DNA of 64,000 bases, taken from NCBI RefSeq assembly GCF_021654135.1, contig NZ_JAKGSD010000002.1, positions 62,001-126,000 on the forward strand, read 5' to 3'. This document shows, one piece after another, positions 24,875 through 32,691 of the stretch. Origin of the DNA: Amycolatopsis tucumanensis. Lineage in GTDB: Bacteria > Actinomycetota > Actinomycetes > Mycobacteriales > Pseudonocardiaceae. The notes beneath the pieces were generated by a model that saw only the letters and a list, made by a program, of their open reading frames with translations, had not been told where the DNA came from and searched no databases. The translations under genes and the position numbers were made by a program. The stretch's first letter is position 1. The number at the start of each line of letters is the position of its first letter.

Positions 24875-25806
24875 TGGCGCGCGTGGTGCTGGGTGTGGGC
24901 GCGTCGCACTCGACGCTGATGAACACCCACTGGGACAAGGTCGTGCACACCGACCGCGCCGAACGCTTCCGCGACGCGCTGCACGAGGCGCGCGACGAGA
25001 TCGCCGCGGCGGAACCGGATATCGCGATCATCGTGGGCTCCAACCACTTCCGCGGGTTCTGGCTGGACATGATCCCGGCGTTCACGCTCGGGGTCGGCGA
25101 GGTCATCGCTTCCGGGGAGGCGAAAACGCCGTCCGGACCGCAGAAGACCGCCCCGGAGTTCGCGCAGCGGCTGGCCGGGGACCTCGTCGAGCGGGGCACC
25201 GAGGTCGCGATCTCGGCGCGCCTGCAGATCGACCACGGCCAGACCCACGCGATCCAGTACCTGCTCGACGGCATCGACGTGCCGGTGGTGCCGCTGGTGG
25301 TCAACGTGTTCGCCGCGCCGCTGCCGCGCCCGGACCGCTGCACCGAACTGGGCCGCAACCTCACCGCCGCCGTCGAGGCGCTGCCGGCGGACCTGCGGGT
25401 GGTCGTGATCGCTTCGGGCGGGCTGTCGCACCAGCTGCCCTGGCCCGACGACTGGCGTGCGCCCGAGGGCGCGGACGAGGAGTTCCTCGTGGAGGCGTGG
25501 CTCAACGGGCGCGGCGACTGGGAGCGCTACGACGGCCGCCGCCGCGAGATCATCACCGCCGCCCGCCCGGTGCTGTTCCCCGAGTTCGACGAGGCCTTCC
25601 TGGCCGACCTGGAACGCGGCGAGCTGGCGAAGTACACCACGATGACCGCCGCGGAGATCGGCGAGGTCGCCGGCAACGGCGGGCAGGAACTGCGCACCTG
25701 GCTCGTGATGGCCGCCGCGCTCGGGTTCGCCCCCGGCCACGCGCTGGCCTACTCCCCCATGCCGGAGTGGCTGACCGGGATGGGGGTGGCGGTGATCCGG
25801 CCGTGA
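24874..25806 (+). CDS. LigB-type (class III) extradiol ring-cleavage dioxygenase
   Basis: This 310-residue protein of the LigB superfamily opens with VVLGVGASHSTLMNTHW, where the His supplies an iron ligand. IIVGSNHFRGFW lies near residue 51, LQIDHGQTHAIQ near 116, and VIASGGLSHQLPW near 180 carries the catalytic-His region. These enzymes cleave catechols next to the hydroxyls with Fe(II) and O2. It overlaps the Rieske stop by one base and is followed by coupled M20 and hydrolase genes, giving an oxygenation, ring cleavage, hydrolysis order. A separate small LigA-type subunit is not present. Confidence 0.9.
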   Translation: MARVVLGVGASHSTLMNTHWDKVVHTDRAERFRDALHEARDEIAAAEPDIAIIVGSNHFRGFWLDMIPAFTLGVGEVIASGEAKTPSGPQKTAPEFAQRLAGDLVERGTEVAISARLQIDHGQTHAIQYLLDGIDVPVVPLVVNVFAAPLPRPDRCTELGRNLTAAVEALPADLRVVVIASGGLSHQLPWPDDWRAPEGADEEFLVEAWLNGRGDWERYDGRRREIITAARPVLFPEFDEAFLADLERGELAKYTTMTAAEIGEVAGNGGQELRTWLVMAAALGFAPGHALAYSPMPEWLTGMGVAVIRP

Positions 25807-27074
25807 CCGCCCTCGACGCGGTGCTGGCGCGGATCACCGAGAACAGGCTGCGGGCGGCGGCGCGGGCGGTCGCGGCGGTGCCGAGCCCCACCGGCCGGGA
25901 AGCCCCGCTCGCGCGGTTGCTCGCGTCCCGGCTCGCGGCCGCCGGGTTCGCCGCGCAGGTCCAGCACCTCGACGAGTTCCAGGCCAACGCCGTCGGCCGG
26001 CTGCCCGGCTCGGGCGGCGGTGCGGACCTGATGCTGTACGCGCCGATCGACACGCTCACCACGGGACAGTCCGAACTGGACATCCCCTGGATCGGTCCGG
26101 AGCTGCGGCCGGACATGCTCCCCGAGGCACGCGACGAAGGCCCGTTCGTCTCCGGCCTCGGCGCGAGCAACCCGAAGGGACACGCCGCGTGCCTGCTGGT
26201 GCTGGCCGAGGCGCTGGGTGCGGTGCGGCCCGAGCTGGCGGGTGACGTCGTGGTGGCGTTCGGCGCCGGCGGGATGCCCACCAACGCCATCGAGGCGCCG
26301 GGCTACCCGGCGCGGGCGAACACCGGACACGGCGCGGGCTGTTCGTTCCTGCTGGAGCGCGGTTGGCACACCGACCACGCGGTGATCGCCAAGCCGGGCG
26401 ACTTCGTCGCGCACGACGAGGTCGGGCTGTGCTGGTTCGAGATCACCGTCCCGGGCATCCACACCTACGCCGGCAGCAGGCACCGGCTGCCCTACCGCAA
26501 CCCGATCGTCACCGCGGCGGACGTCGTCACGCGGCTGGAGAAGTGGCTGGCGGACTACCCGGCACGGCACCGCACCGGTACCGCGCTGCCGCAGGGGGTC
26601 ATCGGTTCGATCGCCGGGGGCTGGGAACGGATGCTCGCGGTCACCCCGGCGGCGTGCCGGATCCGGCTGGACGTGCGGATCGCGCCCGGCACCAGGCCGC
26701 TGGCCGTCAAACGGGAACTGGCCGCGTTCCTCGCCGAGCTGGACCCCGCTCTGGGGCTGGAGATGGTGCTCGCGATCCCCGGCACCAGCACCCCGCCGGA
26801 AGCGCCGATCGTGCGTGCCGCGATCGAGGCGTGGGAGCAGACCTCGGGCCGTCCGCACCAGCCGGTGCCGGACAACAGCGGCGCCACCGACGCCAACATC
26901 CTGCGCGCCCGCGGCATCCCCACGGCCCGTGTCGGGATGCCGAAGGTCACCTCCGACGAGTTCGACGTGGATTTCAGCCGCGGCATGAACACCGTCGACA
27001 TCCGCGCGATGCGCCGCCTGTGCGAGGTGCTGGCGCGCACGACCCTGTCCACCACCGGGAAGGAAGCAGCATGA
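25803..27074 (+). CDS. M20 peptidase-fold protein with degenerate metal site
   Basis: This 423-residue protein has an M20/ArgE-DapE architecture: catalytic halves about residues 1-195 and 330-423, with an inserted dimerisation domain. The zinc ligands are mostly missing: HxD is P81-I-D83, the bridging Asp is Asn123 in GLGASNPKG, and the Glu-Glu pair is G156-G157 in AFGAGGMP. The fold markers VPSPTGRE and EVGLCWFEITVPGIHTYAGS remain. It starts with GTG overlapping the dioxygenase stop and ends in an ATGA overlap with the hydrolase. Related M20 members include a nitroanthranilate aminohydrolase. A metal-free hydrolase or scaffold is possible. Confidence 0.82.
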   Translation: MTALDAVLARITENRLRAAARAVAAVPSPTGREAPLARLLASRLAAAGFAAQVQHLDEFQANAVGRLPGSGGGADLMLYAPIDTLTTGQSELDIPWIGPELRPDMLPEARDEGPFVSGLGASNPKGHAACLLVLAEALGAVRPELAGDVVVAFGAGGMPTNAIEAPGYPARANTGHGAGCSFLLERGWHTDHAVIAKPGDFVAHDEVGLCWFEITVPGIHTYAGSRHRLPYRNPIVTAADVVTRLEKWLADYPARHRTGTALPQGVIGSIAGGWERMLAVTPAACRIRLDVRIAPGTRPLAVKRELAAFLAELDPALGLEMVLAIPGTSTPPEAPIVRAAIEAWEQTSGRPHQPVPDNSGATDANILRARGIPTARVGMPKVTSDEFDVDFSRGMNTVDIRAMRRLCEVLARTTLSTTGKEAA

Positions 27075-27937
27075 CCCCACCACCGGAAAGCCACTACGCC
27101 GAGGCCGGTGGCATCACCTACCACTACCACGACCTCGGCTCCGGACCGGACACCGTGTTCCTGCACGGCGGCGGCCCCGGCTGCACCGCGTGGAGCGACT
27201 TCGGGCCGGTGGCGCCCCTGTTCGCCTCCGACCGGCGGTGCCTGCTGGTGGACATCCACCAGTACGGCCGTTCCGCCAAGACCCCCATCACCGGGCCGAT
27301 GTGGGACCACCACGCGGCCAAGACCGTGGCGCTGCTGGACACCCTCGGCGTCGAGCGCGCCGACTTCGTGTGCAACTCCTGGGGTGGGACGATCGCGCTC
27401 AACCTCGCCGCGAAGTACCCGGACCGGGTGGGCTCGCTCGTGGTCACCGGGAGCATGCCGGTCTTCTACGGTCCGCTCGCACCGCTGCCCGAAGGCGGCC
27501 GTCGCGGACGCAACGCCCGCGACGCCTACTACGGCGGCGAGGGCCCGACGCGGGAGAAGATGCGCCGCCTCATCACCACCCTGGAGTGGTACGACGGGGA
27601 CAAGCTGCCAGAGGAAACCCTGGACCTGCGGTACCAGCAGAGCCTCGACCCCGGCGAGCGTGAGCTGGCCGCGATGTCGGACTCGCCGCGCGGCGACTGG
27701 CAGGACCTGACGGACGAGCTGGGGCGGATCCAGGCGCCGGTGTTGTTCGTCTGGGGCATGCAGGACGCGTTCCTCACCCCCGACTACCCGCTGATGCTGG
27801 CACGCATGGTCCCGAACGGGAACCTGCACGTCATGGACCACGTCTCGCACCACCCGCAGGAGGAACGCCCGCACGCCTACCACGCGGTGGTCGACGGCTT
27901 CTTCCGTTCCCTCGCCGGAGAAGGAGTTCCCGCATGA
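27071..27937 (+). CDS. Meta-cleavage-product C-C hydrolase (BphD/HsaD/CarC-like)
   Basis: This 288-residue alpha/beta hydrolase has the oxyanion loop LHGGGPGCTAWSDFG near residue 30, nucleophile Ser in VCNSWGGT near 97, acid in WGMQDAFLTPD near 237, and His in DHVSHHPQEERP. The GGGPG and HxxQ patterns are characteristic of C-C bond hydrolases acting on ring-cleavage products. A Cys precedes the usual NSxGG. It is translationally coupled both upstream (M20 protein) and downstream (a 37-residue peptide), directly after ring cleavage in gene order. Confidence 0.9.
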   Translation: MTPPPESHYAEAGGITYHYHDLGSGPDTVFLHGGGPGCTAWSDFGPVAPLFASDRRCLLVDIHQYGRSAKTPITGPMWDHHAAKTVALLDTLGVERADFVCNSWGGTIALNLAAKYPDRVGSLVVTGSMPVFYGPLAPLPEGGRRGRNARDAYYGGEGPTREKMRRLITTLEWYDGDKLPEETLDLRYQQSLDPGERELAAMSDSPRGDWQDLTDELGRIQAPVLFVWGMQDAFLTPDYPLMLARMVPNGNLHVMDHVSHHPQEERPHAYHAVVDGFFRSLAGEGVPA

Positions 27938-28047
27938 GAGTCCTGTTCGCCCTGTCGCTGACCGCCGTCGCGGTCGCGGCACTGCGCAAGCTCGCCGCCT
28001 ACAGCAACACCCAGGTCCACCGCATCAACACCAAGGAGCACCAGTGA
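27934..28047 (+). CDS. 37-residue single-span membrane peptide
   Basis: ATG at 27934 lies within the hydrolase stop (ATGA) and its own TGA overlaps the next gene's GTG, so three genes are chained. The peptide begins MRVLFALSLTAVAVAALRKL, a hydrophobic helix of about 16 residues followed by a basic, polar tail ending NTKEHQ. An AAGGAG site lies 8 bases upstream. The perfect fit at both ends argues for a real gene. A role in membrane tethering of pathway enzymes or substrate uptake would be guesswork. Confidence 0.7.
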   Translation: MRVLFALSLTAVAVAALRKLAAYSNTQVHRINTKEHQ

Positions 28048-28901
28048 GCATCTGGACCGAACTGAGCCCGGTTCCCTTCCGCGTCGAGTACGTCGACGCC
28101 GCCGGCGTGCCCACCCGCACCCTGCGCGCGGGCAACCCCGACGCCGAGGCGGTCGCGTTCCTGCACGGCACCAGCGGGCACCTGGAGGCGTTCGCGCGCA
28201 ACATCGTGGCGCACAGCGAGTTCGACGTGCACGCGATCGACATGCTCGGCCACGGCTACACCGGCAAGCCCGCCCGCCCCTACGAGATCGCCGACTACGT
28301 TCAGCACCTCCTGGACTACTTCGACGCGGTGGGCATCCGCGCCGCGCACATCGTCGGCGAGTCGCTCGGCGGCTGGGTCGGCGCCCGGGCCGCGATCGAG
28401 GCGCCGGAGCGGGTGCTCAGCCTGCAGCTGCTGTGCGCGGGCGGCACCGTGGCCAACCCCGAGGTGATGGACCGGATCCGCACCAGCACGCGCAAGGCGG
28501 TGGAGTCCGACGACGTCGAGCTGACCCGCAAGCGGCTGCGCCTGCTCATGGCGAGCGCGGAGAACGCCACGGAGGAACTGGTGGAGGTCCGGCACGCGAT
28601 CTACCACACACCGGAGTTCGTGGCCAATGTGGACAATCTCCTGTCGTTGCAGGACATGGAACGGCGACAGCGCAACCTGCTGCGGCCGGAGCACCTCGCG
28701 CGCATCACGCAGCCGACGCTGATCGTCTGGGGGCGGCAGAACCCCTTCGGCGAGGTGCCCGAGGCCTCGGCGATGCACGAGAACATCCCGGGGTCCCAGC
28801 TGGAGCTGTTCGAGGAGTGCGGGCACTGGCCGCAACACGAGCAGGCCGCCCGCTACAACCCCCTGAGCCTGGAGTTCCTGCGCAAGGCTTCCGCCCGATG
28901 A
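28044..28901 (+). CDS. Second alpha/beta hydrolase, meta-cleavage hydrolase-like
   Basis: This 285-residue protein shows LHGTSGHLEAFARNI near residue 40, IDMLGHGYTGKP, nucleophile Ser in VGESLGGWVGA near 110 and the final His in EECGHWPQHEQ. The usual acidic residue after the sixth strand (WGRDD in BphD) is replaced by WGRQN, so the acid may be the Glu in FGEVPE. The GTG start overlaps the small peptide's stop. It could hydrolyse a related cleavage product or an ester/enol-lactone downstream in the same pathway. Confidence 0.87.
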   Translation: MSIWTELSPVPFRVEYVDAAGVPTRTLRAGNPDAEAVAFLHGTSGHLEAFARNIVAHSEFDVHAIDMLGHGYTGKPARPYEIADYVQHLLDYFDAVGIRAAHIVGESLGGWVGARAAIEAPERVLSLQLLCAGGTVANPEVMDRIRTSTRKAVESDDVELTRKRLRLLMASAENATEELVEVRHAIYHTPEFVANVDNLLSLQDMERRQRNLLRPEHLARITQPTLIVWGRQNPFGEVPEASAMHENIPGSQLELFEECGHWPQHEQAARYNPLSLEFLRKASAR

Positions 28902-29848
28902 GGGCGGCGCGGTTCCACGCCTGGGGCTCCGCGCCCGCGGTGGACGACGTGCCCGAACCGGTGCGCGGCGCGGGCGAGGTGCTCGTCGAGATCACGGCAG
29001 CGGCGGTGGCGCACCTGGACACCACCGTGGCCGGCGGGAACTTCGACCTCAAACCCCCGCTGCCCTACGCGGGCGGCGTGGAGGGCGCGGGCACGGTGCT
29101 CGAGTGCGACCCGGACTCCGGTCTGGAACCGGGGACGCAGGTGATGCTGCGCGGCGGCGGTCTCGGCCTGTTGCGTGACGGCACCTGGAGCGAGCGGTTG
29201 AGCGTGCCGGTCAAGGCCGTGCGGCGGCTGGAGTCCCCGCTGCCGCCCGAGGTCGCGGCCACGTTCTTCGTCCCGGCGACCACCGCGTTCGTGGCCCTGC
29301 ACGACGTGGCCCGGCTGGGCGCGGACGAAGAGGTGGTCGTCGTCGGCGCGGCCGGCGCGGTCGGGTCGATGGTGGCCCAGCAGGCGTTGCTCGCGGGCGC
29401 GAAGGTCACCGGTGTCGTCGGGCACGCGGACCAGCTGGCCGGCCTGCCGGACGGGGTGCACGGCGTGAGCCTCGATTCGGACGACGCGGCGCGGCTGGCC
29501 GCGGACCGCCCGGCGTCCCTGCTGGTCGACACGCTCGGCGGCGACGGCCTCGTGGCCCGCACCCGCTGGGTCCGGCCGGGTGGCCGCGCGGTGGTGATCG
29601 GCTACGTGACCGGCACCGAGGTGCGCGTCGACCTGCCGTCCTGGCTCCTGGACGACGTCGCGTTGCTGCCGGTGAACATGATCCGGCGGGAACGCCGGGC
29701 GCGGGAGATCGCCGGTGACCTGGTGAAGCGGCTGTCCGCCGGTGAGCTGGAGGTGGCCGTGCAGCGGTACGACCTGGCCGACGCCGCCGCCGCGGTGGCG
29801 GACCTGCGGGCCGGGCGGGTGCGCGGCCGCGCGGTGCTCATCCCGTAG
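28898..29848 (+). CDS. Zinc-independent MDR oxidoreductase (quinone reductase-like)
   Basis: This 316-residue protein begins MRAARFHAWGSAPAVDDVPE, with a GroES-like domain then VVVGAAGAVGSMVAQQALLAGA near residue 145 and a C-terminal VDTLGGDGL / RPGGRAVVIGY region. No zinc ligands are obvious. It starts inside the preceding hydrolase stop (ATGA), making it the last coupled gene of the Rieske operon. It probably reduces or oxidises a side-chain intermediate with NADPH. Confidence 0.86.
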   Translation: MRAARFHAWGSAPAVDDVPEPVRGAGEVLVEITAAAVAHLDTTVAGGNFDLKPPLPYAGGVEGAGTVLECDPDSGLEPGTQVMLRGGGLGLLRDGTWSERLSVPVKAVRRLESPLPPEVAATFFVPATTAFVALHDVARLGADEEVVVVGAAGAVGSMVAQQALLAGAKVTGVVGHADQLAGLPDGVHGVSLDSDDAARLAADRPASLLVDTLGGDGLVARTRWVRPGGRAVVIGYVTGTEVRVDLPSWLLDDVALLPVNMIRRERRAREIAGDLVKRLSAGELEVAVQRYDLADAAAAVADLRAGRVRGRAVLIP

Positions 29849-29853
29849 TGCCG

Positions 29854-29904
29854 GGTCCGGTCAGCGGACCGGTCCGTTGGCCGGGCCGGTCCGCTGACCG
29901 AACC
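29854..29904. promoter_or_regulatory. Three head-to-tail 17-bp operators
   Basis: GGTCCGGTCAGCGGACC, GGTCCGTTGGCCGGGCC and GGTCCGCTGACCGAACC occupy 29854-29870, 29871-29887 and 29888-29904 with no bases between them. They fill the gap between the last operon gene and the second iclR gene. Exact 17-bp phasing suggests cooperative binding of several regulator dimers and autoregulation. Confidence 0.75.
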
Positions 29905-29926
29905 TGTTCCGATGGCAGGGAGCGAC

Positions 29927-30685
29927 ATGACAGGCGCGAACAGCGTGCTCGGCAAGGTGCAGCTCATCCTGGAGGCCTTCGGCCCGGACGACGAGCACCT
30001 CAGCCTCACCGAACTGTCCCGGCGCTCGGGGGTCGCGAAGGCGTCGGTGCACCGGCTGGCGCAGGAACTGCTGCAGTGGGGTGTCCTGGAGCGGCGCGGC
30101 AGCGACTACTGGCTCGGCATCCGGCTGTTCGAGATCGGCCAGCGCGTGCCGCGGCAGCGCATCCTGCGCGACGCCGCCCGCCCGTACATGGAGGACCTGT
30201 TCCAGGCCACCGGGGAGACGATCCACCTCGCCGTGCCGGACGGCCGGGAGGTGCTGTACCTGGAGAAGGTGTCCGGCCACAGCCAGGTCAGCAGGCCGTC
30301 CCGGGTGGCCGGCCGCATGCCGATGCACTGCACCGCCACCGGGAAGGTCCTGCTCGCGTTCGGCCCGCGCAGCCTGGTCGACGAGGTGCTCGCCTCCCCG
30401 CTGGAGCGGCTCACCCCGCACACGGTGAGCACCCCCGGCCTCCTGCTGCACGAACTGGGCCGGGCACGCGCGAACGGCTACGCCATCGAGTACGAGCAGA
30501 CCCGCGTCGGCTACGTCAGCGTCGCGATCCCGCTGACCGGAGCGACCGGCCTGACCACCGGCGCCCTGTCCGTCACCGCGCCCCTGTACCGGGCGGACGT
30601 GGAGAAGTACGCGGGGCTGCTCGCCATGGTGGGCAGGCGCATCACCAAGACGGTCAGCGCGTTGCACTCGGCCTCCGAGCTGTAG
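29927..30685 (+). CDS. IclR family regulator, copy 2
   Basis: This 252-residue IclR protein has the N-terminal winged helix (NSVLGKVQLILEAF, LTELSRRSGVAKASVHRLAQ) and the effector domain (GRMPMHCTATGKVLLAFGP near residue 130, VSVAIPLTGATG). It resembles the copy at 16554 throughout. I prefer the ATG at 29927, which has GGGAG just before it, over 29912. Three tandem operators end 22 bp upstream, so it is the best candidate for the factor that recognises the 17-bp element across the island. Confidence 0.9.
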   Translation: MTGANSVLGKVQLILEAFGPDDEHLSLTELSRRSGVAKASVHRLAQELLQWGVLERRGSDYWLGIRLFEIGQRVPRQRILRDAARPYMEDLFQATGETIHLAVPDGREVLYLEKVSGHSQVSRPSRVAGRMPMHCTATGKVLLAFGPRSLVDEVLASPLERLTPHTVSTPGLLLHELGRARANGYAIEYEQTRVGYVSVAIPLTGATGLTTGALSVTAPLYRADVEKYAGLLAMVGRRITKTVSALHSASEL

Positions 30686-30704
30686 CGCCGCCGCCTGACA
30701 AGTT

Positions 30705-30743
30705 GCGGCCGCTGTGGCGAAGACGTTCCGCCACAGCGGCCGC
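30705..30743. terminator. Perfect 15-bp hairpin after iclR
   Basis: GCGGCCGCTGTGGCG (30705-30719) pairs perfectly with 30729-30743 across a 9-base loop, 20 bp past the iclR stop. It is followed by the T-containing TATCTGTCTGT. It could be the iclR terminator or a relic of the adjoining insertion element. Confidence 0.5.
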
Positions 30744-30744
30744 T

Positions 30745-30962
30745 ATCTGTCTGTGGTCGTAGGCGATTGGGGCCGGCGCGAGCGGCAGTGGCCGTACTTG
30801 ACCCAGCCGGCCAGTTCCGAGCGCTGCACGGTGGGAAATCCGGGGGGTGACCGGCTCCGCGTCGGTGAGCTTCGGCGGTCTGCCCATCCGAGGCCGATCA
30901 GCAAGGCGGTCGTCGATCTTGACGTGCAGTGCGGTCGGAAGGGTGTTCAAGTCGGTCGTCAC
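30745..30962 (-). pseudogene. IS982-family transposase remnant
   Basis: Read leftward from a GTG at 30962, the frame begins TTDLNTLPTALHVKIDDRLA and continues RMGRPPKLTDAE, the N-terminus seen in actinobacterial IS982-type transposases. After a deletion and frame change, a second piece reads TVQRSELAGWVKYGHC (about 30835-30782), matching the family's TVRRSDLAGWxEYGYC region. The catalytic middle and the C-terminus are gone. The rest of 30686-31007 shows only the two inverted repeats listed. Confidence 0.7.
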
Positions 30963-30984
30963 AGACTGATCTTGAACACCCTTC
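30938..30984. repeat. 14-bp inverted repeat at the transposase remnant start
   Basis: GAAGGGTGTTCAAG (30938-30951) pairs exactly with CTTGAACACCCTTC (30971-30984) across 19 bases. One arm lies in the first codons of the transposase remnant, the other between it and the transporter stop at 31008. It may act as the transporter terminator or reflect insertion-element rearrangement. Confidence 0.45.
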
Positions 30985-31007
30985 GCCCGTCATACTCTCC
31001 AGCCCGC

Positions 31008-32324
31008 TCAGGCCGTCGGCGCCCCGGACTCCTCGCGGACGACCTCCGGCCGCTCCGACCGCGCTTCCCGGAGGAACAGCCCGGCGACCAGGGTCACCGC
31101 CCACGCCGCGGCCATGTACCCGGCGATAGACACCCAGGTGCCCGTCGCCGACAGCAGGGACGCGCTGATCGCCGGCGCGAAGGCGTTGCCGAAGATCGTG
31201 CCGAGGGTGAACCCGATCGCCATCCCGCTGAACCGCAGCGCCACCGGGAACGCCTGCGAGAAGTACACCGGGAACATCGCGTAGTTGCCCGAGTAACCGG
31301 CGAACAGCACGGCGAAACCGAGCAGCATCAACCAGAAGCTCCCCGTGTTCAGCAGCGGGAACCAGACGAACGGGAGCACGACCATCGACGCGGCGGTGGC
31401 CGTGAAGACCTTCCGCGGCCCGATCCGGTCGGCCAGCCTGCCGTACAACGGTGCGCCGATCACGACCGCGCACAGGCCGGGCAGCAGCACGTAGAGCATC
31501 TTCGACGTGCTCAGCCCCAGCTCGACCTTGCCGTAGGTGAGCACGTAGACCGAGGAGATGGTGATCGTGATGCCCGCGCCGATGGTCGCCAGCGTCACGA
31601 GGACGACCGTGCCACCGCACTTGCGCAGGACGTCGACCAGCGGCAGCTTGTGGACCGAGCCGGCGCCCTTGACGTCGGCGAACTCGGGGCTCTCCCGCAG
31701 GCCGAGCCGGATCACCAGCCCGCTGACCACGAGCAGCACGCTGGCCAGGAACGGGATCCGCCAGCCCCAGGCCAGCTGGACGTCCTCGGGCATCTGCGCC
31801 ACGAGCAGGAACATCGCGTTGGCCAGGATGGTGCCGACGGCGGTGCCGGTGTTGAGGATGCCGCCGAAGAACCCGCGCCGGTGCTTTTCGGCGTGTTCGA
31901 CGGTGAGCAGCACGGCGCCGCTGGTCTCACCGCCGAGGGACACGCCCTGCACGATCCTGAGCACCACCAGCAGCACCGGGGCGGCGATGCCCAGCGTGCC
32001 GTACGACGGGAGCAACCCGATCGCGGTCGTCGCGATGCCCATCAGCATCAGTGTGGTGACCAGGATCGACTTGCGGCCCATCCGGTCGCCGAGGTGCCCG
32101 AACAACAGCCCGCCGAGCGGGCGCGCGACGTAGCCGACACCGAAGGTGGACAGCGAGATGAGCGTGCCCACCACGGGATCGGTGGCGGGGAAGAAGATCT
32201 TCGGGAACAGCAACGACGCGGCGAGGCCGTAGATGGTGAAGTCGTAGAATTCGATGGCGGTGCCGAACCACCCGGCCAGTGCGGCCCGGCCCGATTGCCG
32301 ATGTGGTCGTGTGCCAGCGGACAT
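31008..32324 (-). CDS. MFS transporter, MHS type, copy 2
   Basis: This 438-residue, 12-span symporter is closely similar over its whole length to the copy at 13407-14720: both begin MSAGT, share AALAGWFGT, LFGHLGDRMGRKSILVTTL and VQGVSLGGETSGAVLLTVEHAE, and differ by scattered substitutions. It is expected to import an organic acid with protons. The ATG at 32324 has a GGAGG site. The two transporters bracket the aromatic island, suggesting duplication with possible division of labour by substrate. The C-terminus is marginally longer and charged. Confidence 0.92.
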   Translation of the reverse strand: MSAGTRPHRQSGRAALAGWFGTAIEFYDFTIYGLAASLLFPKIFFPATDPVVGTLISLSTFGVGYVARPLGGLLFGHLGDRMGRKSILVTTLMLMGIATTAIGLLPSYGTLGIAAPVLLVVLRIVQGVSLGGETSGAVLLTVEHAEKHRRGFFGGILNTGTAVGTILANAMFLLVAQMPEDVQLAWGWRIPFLASVLLVVSGLVIRLGLRESPEFADVKGAGSVHKLPLVDVLRKCGGTVVLVTLATIGAGITITISSVYVLTYGKVELGLSTSKMLYVLLPGLCAVVIGAPLYGRLADRIGPRKVFTATAASMVVLPFVWFPLLNTGSFWLMLLGFAVLFAGYSGNYAMFPVYFSQAFPVALRFSGMAIGFTLGTIFGNAFAPAISASLLSATGTWVSIAGYMAAAWAVTLVAGLFLREARSERPEVVREESGAPTA

Positions 32325-32578
32325 GCATGCCTCCGGATGAGCCGGTTTGAGTTGACGTACTTTCGTCGGCGGGCCGCGACCGCGGCAACGCCGGGGTCCG
32401 GACAGTGAACCCGGGCCGGCCCTCGGCCACGGGTGTCCGAAGTAGACGGATCAGCGAACCCGATCGGAAAACCGTGTTCGTCACCGTCGACCTCCACCGA
32501 GCCGCGTTCCACCGGTCCCGCTTCGCCGCGAGACGTGCTGGGAGTGTTGGCCGTCACGACCGGCGGACCTACCCCCGC

Positions 32579-32624
32579 GGTCCGCCTACCGGACTCGGGT
32601 CCCACGCGGTCCGGTGGACGGACC
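32579..32624. promoter_or_regulatory. Two 17-bp regulon operators before the esterase
   Basis: GGTCCGCCTACCGGACT (32579-32595) and GGTCCGGTGGACGGACC (32608-32624) have starts 29 bp apart and lie 70-115 bp before the carboxylesterase start. They are the rightmost copies. The remaining part of the 32325-32691 gap shows no gene; the transporter promoter should lie near 32330-32400. Confidence 0.6.
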
Positions 32625-32691
32625 GCCCCGGACGCCAGGTGCGCTCCGGAACCCCAAGCTGTTCCGAAACCATTCGGCCTCAGGAGGATCG

